This document shows positions 9,641-16,543 of a stretch of 20,825 bases of DNA, piece after piece. Source of the DNA: Verrucomicrobiaceae bacterium (GTDB taxonomy: Bacteria > Verrucomicrobiota > Verrucomicrobiae > Verrucomicrobiales > Akkermansiaceae); NCBI GenBank assembly GCA_003820635.1, contig RPOS01000047.1, forward strand, positions 1 through 20,825, in the 5' to 3' direction. Every line of letters starts with the position of its first letter. Position 1 is the stretch's first letter. The notes under the pieces were generated by a model, which searched no databases, was not told the DNA's origin, and saw only the letters and a list, made by a program, of their open reading frames with translations. The translations under genes were made by a program, and so were the position numbers.

Positions 9641-10345
9641 ATGAGCCTACGCACCTTCATTCTCGGCCTCTCCGCCAGCTTTGGCGTCGCATGGCTTGCC
9701 GTCATCGTCGTTCCGTATCTCAAGATGCGGGATCTCGCGCCCATTCCCTTTCCGGAGTCCAAAGCCACCGCCGGCATCTTCATTCCGAAACGCGCCGGCC
9801 GCGTGGCCGACGGTGCCAAGGTCTATGCCGAGAACGGCTGCTACATCTGCCACACCCAGGTCGTGCGCCCCACCTATGCCGGCAACGACCTCTACCGCCC
9901 GGACTGGGGCGGACTGAAAAATGATGAAGACCGCGGCGATACCCGCCGCGAAACCAACGCCTTCGACTTCACCGGCGAAACCTTCGCCCAGATCGGGCTC
10001 ACCCGCATGGGACCGGATCTCTCCAACCTCGGCCGCCGCGTGGAAACCCAATATGCCGCCGGTGGGGATCCCGCCGCTTGGCTTTACCTCCACCTCTACA
10101 ACCCGCGCCTCAACCCGAAGCTCTGGGACTCCACCTGCCCTCCCCATCCCTTCCTGTTTGAAAAACGCGAAATCAAGGGCAACCTCTCCGCCGACGCGCT
10201 GCCGATCGACATTGGCAACAACCGCCAGCTCGTTCCCAACGCGGACGCCAAGGCTCTGGTCTCCTACCTGCTTTCGCTCAAAAAGGACCATGCGGTGCCG
10301 GCATCCCTCAATTTCACACCGGCCAAAAAGGAAGACGGGAACTGA
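9641..10345 (+). CDS. CcoO-like monohaem cytochrome c (cbb3 subunit II homologue)
   Basis: This is a homologue of CcoO, the membrane-anchored monohaem cytochrome c subunit that feeds electrons to CcoN in cbb3 oxidases. The 234-residue protein has an N-terminal membrane helix (about residues 8-27). The CcoO-type haem motif is CYICHTQVVRP (haem CxxCH at 67-71), followed by GLTRMGPDLSNLGRR and the distal NPR segment at 154-156. In CcoO the axial ligand is the Met of a S-x-M-P-x-Y-P-W-L motif. Here the matching stretch reads STCPPHPFL (about 164-172), so Cys166 stands at the Met position. Met123 is the nearest other Met, but it sits at a different place in the fold. A His/Cys or otherwise altered haem is possible. 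The gene follows the ligand-poor CcoN-like gene, as ccoO follows ccoN in normal clusters. Confidence 0.87.
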   Translation: MSLRTFILGLSASFGVAWLAVIVVPYLKMRDLAPIPFPESKATAGIFIPKRAGRVADGAKVYAENGCYICHTQVVRPTYAGNDLYRPDWGGLKNDEDRGDTRRETNAFDFTGETFAQIGLTRMGPDLSNLGRRVETQYAAGGDPAAWLYLHLYNPRLNPKLWDSTCPPHPFLFEKREIKGNLSADALPIDIGNNRQLVPNADAKALVSYLLSLKKDHAVPASLNFTPAKKEDGN

Positions 10346-10374
10346 TCCATTTCACCCACCAGCCAATTTCCAAG

Positions 10375-11160
10375 ATGTCTCTGCCCAACCAGAAACCCGA
10401 CCTTGAGGACTCGATCAACGTGACCGAAGCCCACGGCCGCCTGGCCCGCGAAGCCGCAGCGTGCGCCCGGGAAAAACGAATCGCCCCGAATGGCTCCGAA
10501 CCGATCTCCCTGTGGCTGATCTCCGCCTGCGGCGTGGTGCTGCTGGTGGCTGGCGGTGTCCTTGGCGGCGCCGGCAAACTTTTCAACTACGGCGCATCCT
10601 TCAAGGAAGGCTACGTGCGCACCCCGCCGCCCGGCGCCGTGGAAACCGGACCCGCACCCAAGGAAGCCCTCGCCGCCTACATGGCACGCGGTGCCAAGAT
10701 CTATTCCGTCAAGTGCAATGGCTGCCACATGTCCGATGCCAAGGGCGACGGTGCCAACTTCCCCTCGCTCGTCGGCTCCGCATGGGCCACCGACGAGACC
10801 GAGCGCTTCGCCATGATCATCCTCAACGGATTGGTCGGCCCGATCAGCACCGGCAAGACCTACGGCGGTGCCGGCGGCATGGCCGCGCAAGGTGCCGGAC
10901 TCAGCCCCGAGGACCTGGCCGGCATCATGACCTACGTCCGCAACAATTTCGGAAACACAGTTGGCGACGTCGTCACCGTGGAAATGGCCAAGGCCGCCAT
11001 GGAAATCTCCGCCAAGCGTGCCAAGGCAGGTCAACAAGTCACCGCCGAGGAACTCACCGCCGATCACCTCAAAGCCCTTCCCGGTGAACCACTCGATCCC
11101 AAGGCACTTGTGGATCCACTCACCCTCACACCGGTCACCGCCGCACCGGCCGCCCCCTGA
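10375..11160 (+). CDS. Membrane-anchored monohaem cytochrome c (second of two flanking the CcoNO-like pair)
   Basis: This monohaem cytochrome c is probably held in the inner membrane with its haem domain in the periplasm. The 261-residue protein has a hydrophilic N-terminus of about 44 residues, one helix (about 45-68), and a haem domain with CNGCH at 114-118 and a likely axial Met169 in AGGMAAQGAG. It ends the domain with TYVRNNFGN, as the cytochrome at 7314-8069 does. About 65 C-terminal residues rich in Ala, Lys and Pro follow. It occupies the place where a cbb3 cluster would carry ccoP, but has one haem where CcoP usually has two. The start lies 29 bp after the CcoO-like gene; no Shine-Dalgarno site is seen. 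A 169-bp AT-rich gap separates it from coxA. Confidence 0.85.
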   Translation: MSLPNQKPDLEDSINVTEAHGRLAREAAACAREKRIAPNGSEPISLWLISACGVVLLVAGGVLGGAGKLFNYGASFKEGYVRTPPPGAVETGPAPKEALAAYMARGAKIYSVKCNGCHMSDAKGDGANFPSLVGSAWATDETERFAMIILNGLVGPISTGKTYGGAGGMAAQGAGLSPEDLAGIMTYVRNNFGNTVGDVVTVEMAKAAMEISAKRAKAGQQVTAEELTADHLKALPGEPLDPKALVDPLTLTPVTAAPAAP

Positions 11161-11329
11161 GGCAGATTCCCGCTTTTTTCCCTTTCATCCGCCCCCAGCC
11201 TTTTTCACGCCCGAAACCAATCAAATTGGCCTAATTTTTCAGAATGATCCTGAATTTAAGAAATTGACCACGCATTTTTTGCTATTCACTTTCCACTTTT
11301 CGGATTAACCAACGCCTCCCGCCGGAACC
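11161..11329 (+). promoter_or_regulatory. AT-rich gap before coxA, possible leader or internal promoter
   Basis: This 169-bp gap is the largest one within the cluster and holds no gene. It is clearly more AT-rich than its surroundings from about 11220 to 11305. It contains a small perfect inverted repeat CCAAT-CAA-ATTGG (11217-11229) and a second weak one, TTCAG-7-CTGAA (11238-11254). A TTGACC at 11264 resembles a -35 box, but I see no well-spaced -10 box. The size and composition suggest a separate promoter or mRNA-processing point for the aa3 oxidase genes. That is a guess from composition. Confidence 0.25.
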
Positions 11330-13174
11330 ATGAGCGCCCAAGCCACCCATCACGACGATCACCACCACGACCCCGGCTTCATCCGGAAGTATGTTTTTTC
11401 CACCGATCACAAGATGATCGGCATCCAGTATGGCATCACCGCGATGCTGTTTCTGGCCTTTGGATTCTACCTGATGATGGTGATGCGCTGGAGCATCGCC
11501 TACCCGCATCAGCCGCTGCCGGAGTGGATGAGCTGGATCTTCACCGATAATTGGAAAGCCCGCTGGCTGCAGGATGGCAAGGTCACCGGAGAAACCTACA
11601 ACATGTTCGGCGCCATGCACGGCACCATCATGGTCTTCCTCGGCATCGTGCCGCTCGGCTTCGGCGCTTTCGGAAACTACGTCACCCCGCTGCAGATCGG
11701 CGCGCCGGACATGGCATTTCCACGCCTCAACATGGCTTCCTACTGGATCTACCTGCTCGGTGGCCTGGTGATGTGCGCCTCGTTCTTCATGGAATCCGGC
11801 GCGGCCAAATCCGGCTGGACGAACTACTCACCGCTCTCGGGTTTCGCCGACGGGCAGATTGTCAACCAATGGCTGGCAGGACAGACGCAGTGGCTGCTCG
11901 GCCTGGTGCTGCTCATCACCTCATCACTGCTGGGCTCGGTCAACTTCATCACCACCATCATCAATCTGCGCGCCCGCGGCCTGACCTGGATGCGCATGCC
12001 CTTCCTGGTGTGGGCGATGCTGGTCACCGCGTTCCTGCTGCTGCTCGCATTCCCGCCGCTTGAAGCGGCCGGCATCATGCAGTTGGCGGACCGGGTCTTC
12101 CACTCGTCCTTCTTCATGCCTTCCGGCCTCTTCACCAAGAGCGAGGGCCTGGCCGACCTTTCCGGCGGCGGTTCGCCACTGCTGTTCCAGCACCTGTTCT
12201 GGTTCCTCGGCCACCCGGAGGTGTATGTGCTTCTTCTTCCCGCCTTCGCCTGCGTCTCGGAAATCATTCCCGCCAACACCCGCAAGCCGCTTTGGGGCTA
12301 CAAGTCGATGGTCTATTCCGTCCTCGTCCTCGGTTTCCTCTCCTTCATCGTCTGGGCCCACCACATGTACATGACCGGCATGGGTGCCGCCGTTTCCACC
12401 TTCTTCCAGACCACCACCGTGCTGATCTCGGTGCCATCCGTGGTCATCATCACCGCCATGCTCATCTCGCTGTGGGGCGGCTCCATCCGCTTCACTCCGC
12501 CGATGCTGTGGGCCTGCGCGTTCATCCCGATGTTCGGCATCGGCGGACTCACCGGTCTGCCGCTGGCATTCAACCTCGCCGACCTCCACTTGCACGACAC
12601 CTACTACGTGATCGGCCACTTTCACTACGTGGTAGCCCCCGGCATCCTGTTCGGTTTCTTCGCGGGGATTCTCCACTGGTATCCGAAAATCACCGGCCGC
12701 TACATGAGTTCATGGCTCAACCACCTGCACTTCTGGCCCAGTCTGGTCTGCATGAACATCATCTTCTTCCCGATGCTGCTCCAAGGCATGGCCGGCTTCC
12801 ACCGCCGCTGGTATAACGGTGGCGACGCCTATCTCGCCAAGGCTGCCGACAGCGCCAACGTCTTCGGTCAGACCGTGGCCCAGCACATCGACATGAACAT
12901 CTGGATGTCGATGGGCGCGTGGACGCTCGCCCTCGCGCAGATTCCCTTCATCATCAATCTCTTCGTTTCCTGGAAAACCGGCCGGAAAGTCGAAAGCGAC
13001 AACCCATGGAACGCCACCACGCTGGAATGGGCCACCCCCACACCTCCGGGCCACGGTAACTTCACCTTCGATGTGGCCGTTTACCGCGGGCCCTACGAAT
13101 ACAGCCGTCCGGACCACGAGAAGGATTTCATCCCTCAGTGGGAGGCTCCGAAGAAATCCAATCCCGATCACTGA
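11330..13174 (+). CDS. coxA: CoxA, aa3-type cytochrome c oxidase subunit I
   Basis: This is the catalytic subunit of a type A haem-copper oxygen reductase: it reduces O2 to water and pumps protons. The protein has 614 residues and about 12 helices. All metal ligands are present: His97 (MHG) and His432 for haem a, His430 for haem a3, and His295, His344 and His345 for CuB, with Tyr299 of HPEVY for the cross-link. The D-channel is intact: Asp127 in APDMAF, the Asn residues in GNY and PRLN, and Glu297. The K-channel lysine is absent: the region normally VPTGIK reads VPSVVI, giving Ile373, with no Lys up to the WGG that follows. LHDTYYVIGHFHYV (421-434) is typical. The N-terminus is His/Asp-rich. 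It follows a 169-bp gap and precedes coxC by 54 bp. Confidence 0.97.
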   Translation: MSAQATHHDDHHHDPGFIRKYVFSTDHKMIGIQYGITAMLFLAFGFYLMMVMRWSIAYPHQPLPEWMSWIFTDNWKARWLQDGKVTGETYNMFGAMHGTIMVFLGIVPLGFGAFGNYVTPLQIGAPDMAFPRLNMASYWIYLLGGLVMCASFFMESGAAKSGWTNYSPLSGFADGQIVNQWLAGQTQWLLGLVLLITSSLLGSVNFITTIINLRARGLTWMRMPFLVWAMLVTAFLLLLAFPPLEAAGIMQLADRVFHSSFFMPSGLFTKSEGLADLSGGGSPLLFQHLFWFLGHPEVYVLLLPAFACVSEIIPANTRKPLWGYKSMVYSVLVLGFLSFIVWAHHMYMTGMGAAVSTFFQTTTVLISVPSVVIITAMLISLWGGSIRFTPPMLWACAFIPMFGIGGLTGLPLAFNLADLHLHDTYYVIGHFHYVVAPGILFGFFAGILHWYPKITGRYMSSWLNHLHFWPSLVCMNIIFFPMLLQGMAGFHRRWYNGGDAYLAKAADSANVFGQTVAQHIDMNIWMSMGAWTLALAQIPFIINLFVSWKTGRKVESDNPWNATTLEWATPTPPGHGNFTFDVAVYRGPYEYSRPDHEKDFIPQWEAPKKSNPDH

Positions 13175-13184
13175 GTTCGGTTTT

Positions 13185-13218
13185 CTGAACCTGAAAACTG
13201 AAAACTGAAATCTAGCAA
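13185..13218 (+). repeat. Heptamer tandem array, coxA-coxC spacer
   Basis: The units read CTGAAC (6 bp), CTGAAAA, CTGAAAA, CTGAAAT and a degenerate CTAGCAA, within the 54-bp gap. The last unit ends 10 nt before the coxC ATG. The unit differs from those in the other gaps but has the same length. Confidence 0.75.
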
Positions 13219-13228
13219 ACTTTCTGCA

Positions 13229-14851
13229 ATGGAAATTCCCTACGTCGTCACTCCCCGCAAGGACACCGGGCTGTTCAACTCAAAGATCGCCATCTGGCTG
13301 TTCCTCGCCTCAGAAGTCATGCTCTTCGGCGGCTTCTTCTCGGCCTATGTCTTCCTGCGCCTCGGCGCGGACTATCCATGGCCGGAGCGCACACTGCCGG
13401 TGCTGCCGGGCCTGATCAACACCTTCGTGCTCATCGGCTCCTCGGTGACGGTCGTGTTTGCATGGGCCTCGCTCAAGATGCGCAAGTGGCGCCACTTCCA
13501 GATCTACATGGGCATCACCATCGCCTGTGCCGCGCTGTTCATGGTTTTCAAAGCCATCGAATACAATGTGAAGTTCCACCATCAAGCCGTCCGCCTCAGC
13601 GACTACACGGTGGTCGAGGGACACCTCGGTTATGAAAAGGAGAATGGCGAGTATGTGCTCGATCACCACGGCAGCAAGATCGAGGAAAACCAGATCCTGA
13701 TCGAAAGCTCGGGCGTCACTTTCAACACCGTGCGCTTCCACGCGCCATGGGTGGAGGAACTGCTCAGCCAGGCAAGCCACCGCAAGGCGCGGATCAGGCT
13801 CGCCACCGACGTGACAGGCCGCACCGCAGAGGGTGGCGAGGCCGTCACCATCGCCAAGGCCGGTGAACCGCTCTCCATCGATCTGCTGGAGAAAATCAAG
13901 GAAGTCCACCTCAAGGCACGCTCGCACAATGGTGCCGTCCGCACAGCCGCGCTGCGCTCGGAGTGGAAGAAGGCCAAGGCCGAAAACCCCGGCAAAAAAG
14001 GCTGGGAAATCTCGTCCAGCGTCAACATCGACGCGAAGGCGCTGGAAGAATCCAAAACGCTGCTCAGCGAGATCCCCACCATAGCCTTCACAGTGGAACC
14101 TCCCGTCCGTTTCGACTTCAAACCCCGTGATGTCCGTGAAGGCGAGGCCCAGTCCCGCTTGCGCGACGACACCGTGATCGACGGCAAGCTGCTGGCGAGC
14201 CCAATGGTTTTCCACTACGTTGATGCCATCGACTTCCGCCACCTCGCCATGAAGGCCGTGGAGAAAGGCCAGGATCCAATCAGCGCCGTCGAGAACTCGT
14301 GGCTCATCAAGAACCACCCCTTCGCCCGTGAGGCTTGGGAATGGAACAAGGGCCAGGTCGCGAAACTGGAGGCCAAACTCCTCGAGGACTACGGCGTTGA
14401 CAGGAAAACCGGCCTGCCCAAGCGCGAACCCACCGCCAAGGAACGCTACCGCATGGACTGGAAAGACTTCGTGGCCATGAGCGACGGCGTGGACCGCGGC
14501 CAAGGAAAAATCGCGATCAAGGAGGAGTTCATGGGCCCGGACTACAAGGGCCGCGAATCCAGCAAAACCTTCCCGGAGCACTTCTCACTACCCCGCGAGC
14601 AGGTCGGCTTCGCCTCCAAGTTCACTCCGGCATGGAATACATATTATGCCATCTACTTCACCATCACCGCGCTGCACGGCCTGCACGTCATTGGCGGGGC
14701 CCTGGTGCTCGCCTTCTACCTGTTCTTCGGCCGCAAGATGTATGACACCAATCCCGAGTGGCTCGCCAACCGCGTCGAAATCGGCGGCCTGTTCTGGCAC
14801 TTCGTGGACCTCGTCTGGATCTTCGTCTTCCCGATCTTCTACTTGATGTGA
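13229..14851 (+). CDS. coxC: CoxC, cytochrome c oxidase subunit III with a large inserted domain
   Basis: This is subunit III of the aa3 oxidase, which stabilises subunit I and supports proton uptake. It is 540 residues long, about twice the usual size. The five-helix core is clear: helices at about 20-45, 58-82 and 90-112 (ending FKAIEY, with the family Glu at 111), then 470-500 (TITALHGLHVIGG) and 517-540 (FWHFVDLVWIFVFPIFYL). Between residues about 118 and 463 lies a hydrophilic insert rich in Lys and Glu. It has no Cys and no membrane helix, so no haem site. Compared with mitochondrial subunit III it falls in the loop between helices V and VI, which should face the periplasm. I do not recognise the insert. 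It keeps one continuous frame, so a frameshift or annotation fusion is unlikely. Confidence 0.93.
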   Translation: MEIPYVVTPRKDTGLFNSKIAIWLFLASEVMLFGGFFSAYVFLRLGADYPWPERTLPVLPGLINTFVLIGSSVTVVFAWASLKMRKWRHFQIYMGITIACAALFMVFKAIEYNVKFHHQAVRLSDYTVVEGHLGYEKENGEYVLDHHGSKIEENQILIESSGVTFNTVRFHAPWVEELLSQASHRKARIRLATDVTGRTAEGGEAVTIAKAGEPLSIDLLEKIKEVHLKARSHNGAVRTAALRSEWKKAKAENPGKKGWEISSSVNIDAKALEESKTLLSEIPTIAFTVEPPVRFDFKPRDVREGEAQSRLRDDTVIDGKLLASPMVFHYVDAIDFRHLAMKAVEKGQDPISAVENSWLIKNHPFAREAWEWNKGQVAKLEAKLLEDYGVDRKTGLPKREPTAKERYRMDWKDFVAMSDGVDRGQGKIAIKEEFMGPDYKGRESSKTFPEHFSLPREQVGFASKFTPAWNTYYAIYFTITALHGLHVIGGALVLAFYLFFGRKMYDTNPEWLANRVEIGGLFWHFVDLVWIFVFPIFYLM

Positions 14852-14860
14852 TCCCGCCCT

Positions 14861-14895
14861 TTTCAAATCCGGAATTTCAAATCCCAAATCCAATC
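14861..14895 (+). repeat. Heptamer tandem array, coxC-coxD spacer
   Basis: Five 7-bp units (TTTCAAA, TCCGGAA, TTTCAAA, TCCCAAA, TCCAATC) make up most of the 48-bp gap and stop 4 nt before the coxD ATG. The TTTCAAA unit resembles the one in the spacer at 9601-9635. Confidence 0.78.
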
Positions 14896-14899
14896 CACC

Positions 14900-15280
14900 A
14901 TGGCAGACACCGCTGAAGCAGTTCGCAAATCCATCCGCACCTATCTCTTCGTGGGTGGTGTTCTTTTCCTCGGCACCATCATCACCGTGCTGGTGGCCAC
15001 CGTGCCGTGGCTGGATGTCGGCCATCACGGATTCGACACCTGGGACGCGGTTCTCGGCCTGGCCATCGCCGCCACCAAGGCTTCGCTGGTGGCCGCTGTG
15101 TTCATGCACCTCAACCACGAGAAAAAGCCGGTCTATTGGATCTTCGGCTCCGGCCTGGTCTTCGTCGTCGCGCTGTTCGCCCTGATCGGCCTGGCCAAGA
15201 ATGACCCGATCCATGATCCGCTGTTCTATGGCAGCCAGTCCACGACACCGGCACCCATGGCATCTCCCACCATGCGTTGA
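14900..15280 (+). CDS. coxD: CoxD, bacterial cytochrome c oxidase subunit IV
   Basis: This is the small subunit IV of bacterial aa3/caa3 oxidases, an accessory membrane subunit that helps assemble or stabilise subunit I. The 126-residue protein has three hydrophobic segments, at about 13-36, 50-70 and 78-98. It carries the family signature ATKASLVAAVFMHL (residues 58-71). The tail after residue 110 is polar and rich in Thr, Pro and Ser. It starts 48 bp after coxC behind a heptamer array, and the next small gene begins 18 bp after its stop. Confidence 0.9.
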   Translation: MADTAEAVRKSIRTYLFVGGVLFLGTIITVLVATVPWLDVGHHGFDTWDAVLGLAIAATKASLVAAVFMHLNHEKKPVYWIFGSGLVFVVALFALIGLAKNDPIHDPLFYGSQSTTPAPMASPTMR

Positions 15281-15298
15281 TCCATCCGCTCCACCATC

Positions 15299-15499
15299 AT
15301 GTCACTCAAGGGCTTCCACATCGTTTTCGTCAGCGTCAGCATGATGCTGTTCGCTTTTCTGATCCTGTGGGGCTTCGTCCTTTCACCTGAAAAAACCACG
15401 CTCTCCAGTGCGATGGGAATCGTCGGCATGATCGGCACCTTGCTGATGCCGGTTTACGGTGTTTATTTCCTGCGTAAAGCGCGCCGCAACCATCTTTGA
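15299..15499 (+). CDS. Small two-helix membrane protein in the cox operon, function unknown
   Basis: I do not recognise this 66-residue protein. It begins MSLKGFHIVFVS and has two membrane helices, at about residues 6-28 and 36-58, joined by a short polar loop. The C-terminus is basic (RKARRNHL), consistent with a cytoplasmic end. It lies 18 bp after coxD and 12 bp before the next small gene, on the same strand, and is tightly packed between oxidase subunit genes. A role as an accessory subunit or assembly factor of the aa3 oxidase is inferred from position only. Confidence 0.75.
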   Translation: MSLKGFHIVFVSVSMMLFAFLILWGFVLSPEKTTLSSAMGIVGMIGTLLMPVYGVYFLRKARRNHL

Positions 15500-15511
15500 A
15501 ATCCACGAGTC

Positions 15512-15733
15512 ATGATTCATCCCCTTGCCCTGCTTGCCTGCTCCACCTGCCGCGTCTCGATGATCGAGGGCGGAGGAGACGCCGCCGGTTGGTCGATCTT
15601 CTTCCTGCTGATCGTCATCGTCGCCATGCTCTCCGGCATCGCCTTCTTCATGTTCCGCATCGCCCGCCGCGAAAGAGAGCATTTCGATCCATCACTTGCG
15701 GATGATTACACCCCTGCCGAATCTTCGAACTAA
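15512..15733 (+). CDS. Small CxxC single-helix membrane protein in the cox operon
   Basis: This 73-residue protein is not one I can name. The N-terminus is MIHPLALLACSTCRVSM, with Cys10 and Cys13 forming CxxC and Met17 nearby. One strong helix follows (about 28-50), then a basic stretch (RIARRERE) and a polar tail. The helix polarity puts the CxxC end outside the membrane and the tail in the cytoplasm. The LLAC stretch looks like a lipobox, but the segment before it is too short for a normal lipoprotein signal. Two Cys and a Met beside an oxidase could bind copper or haem, or act as a thiol pair during CuA assembly. That is inference from position and motif. It lies 12 bp after the preceding small gene and 45 bp before coxB. 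Confidence 0.75.
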   Translation: MIHPLALLACSTCRVSMIEGGGDAAGWSIFFLLIVIVAMLSGIAFFMFRIARREREHFDPSLADDYTPAESSN

Positions 15734-15745
15734 CCACTTCGTTTC

Positions 15746-15773
15746 GAATTTAGAATTTAATATTTAGAATTTC
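15746..15773 (+). repeat. Heptamer tandem array, spacer before coxB
   Basis: Four 7-bp units (GAATTTA, GAATTTA, ATATTTA, GAATTTC) end 5 nt before the coxB ATG, in a 45-bp gap. Three of the four share GAATTT. Confidence 0.8.
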
Positions 15774-15778
15774 AGTTC

Positions 15779-16543
15779 ATGAGCCCTTCCAAATTCCTCG
15801 GGATCCCGGAAAACTTCTCCGTTCACGGCAGCCAGGTGGACCACATGCTTGATGTGGTGCACTGGTTCATGATCGCGCTGTTCATCGGTTGGACGATCTT
15901 CTTCCTCTACTGCCTCGTGCGCTTCTGGCACCGCCGCAGCCCCAAGGCGTCTTATGATGGCGTGAAAAGCCACCTTTCCAGCCACTTGGAAGTCGGTGTC
16001 ATCATCGTTGAGGCCGTGCTGCTGCTCGGCTTCGCCTTTCCGCTGTGGGCCGAGCGCGTGGACAACTGGGATCAGGTGAAGAACCTCAACCCGGTGCGCG
16101 TGCGTGTCGTCGGCTGGCAATTCGGCTGGACCTATCATTACGCCGGCGCCGACGGCAAATTCGGCCGGGTGGACCCGCACAAAATCCGCTCCGTCGGCGA
16201 CATCGGCCTGGACCTGGACGATCCGAACTCGCTCGATGATTTCGTCAGCCCGATCCTGAAGCTGCCCGTCTCGCGGCCCGCCGTGCTGAACATCACCACC
16301 ACGGACGTGATTCACAACTATCACATTGTGCCGATGCGCATCCAGCAGGACGCCATTCCGGGGCGCGAAATCCCAATGTGGTTCACTCCGGTGAAGCCGA
16401 TTGAGACTTACGTCGTCTGCGGCCAGCTTTGCGGCGAAGGTCATGGCAACATGGTCGGCACGATGGAAGTCGTCGCCGCCGAGGAATACGACTCATGGTT
16501 CGACGGCCAGACCAAGGCCGCACTCGATGCGAACCGCAAGTGA
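15779..16543 (+). CDS. coxB: CoxB, cytochrome c oxidase subunit II (CuA)
   Basis: This subunit takes electrons from cytochrome c at its periplasmic dinuclear CuA centre and passes them to haem a in CoxA. The 254-residue protein has two helices (about 25-48 and 70-90) and a C-terminal cupredoxin domain. The CuA ligands are complete: His179 (DVIHNYH), Cys214 and Cys218 (CGQLC), His222 and Met225. The residue that binds through its backbone is Gln216 instead of the usual Glu, a change seen in other CuA proteins. The electron-entry aromatic stretch VVGWQFGW (110-117) is present. No haem c motif is fused, so this is aa3 and not caa3. Glu71 and Glu78 in helix two are candidates for K-channel entry. 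It is last in the operon, whereas coxB commonly precedes coxA. Confidence 0.95.
   Translation: MSPSKFLGIPENFSVHGSQVDHMLDVVHWFMIALFIGWTIFFLYCLVRFWHRRSPKASYDGVKSHLSSHLEVGVIIVEAVLLLGFAFPLWAERVDNWDQVKNLNPVRVRVVGWQFGWTYHYAGADGKFGRVDPHKIRSVGDIGLDLDDPNSLDDFVSPILKLPVSRPAVLNITTTDVIHNYHIVPMRIQQDAIPGREIPMWFTPVKPIETYVVCGQLCGEGHGNMVGTMEVVAAEEYDSWFDGQTKAALDANRK

Noticed and set aside
13310..14581. A 423-codon minus-strand frame opposite coxC
   Set aside because: I considered whether it, rather than the CoxC insert, is the real gene. The coxC frame is continuous with clear CoxC helices on both sides, and the antisense frame also covers the N-terminal CoxC helices.
13229..14851. coxC as two genes wrongly fused, or a sequencing-error fusion
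   Set aside because: One uninterrupted frame runs through, and neither half alone has all CoxC helices. The insert begins and ends at a known loop, which fits a domain insertion.
4694..15778. The spacer arrays as a CRISPR array
   Set aside because: The units are 7-8 bp, contiguous without spacers, different at each site, and scattered between genes.
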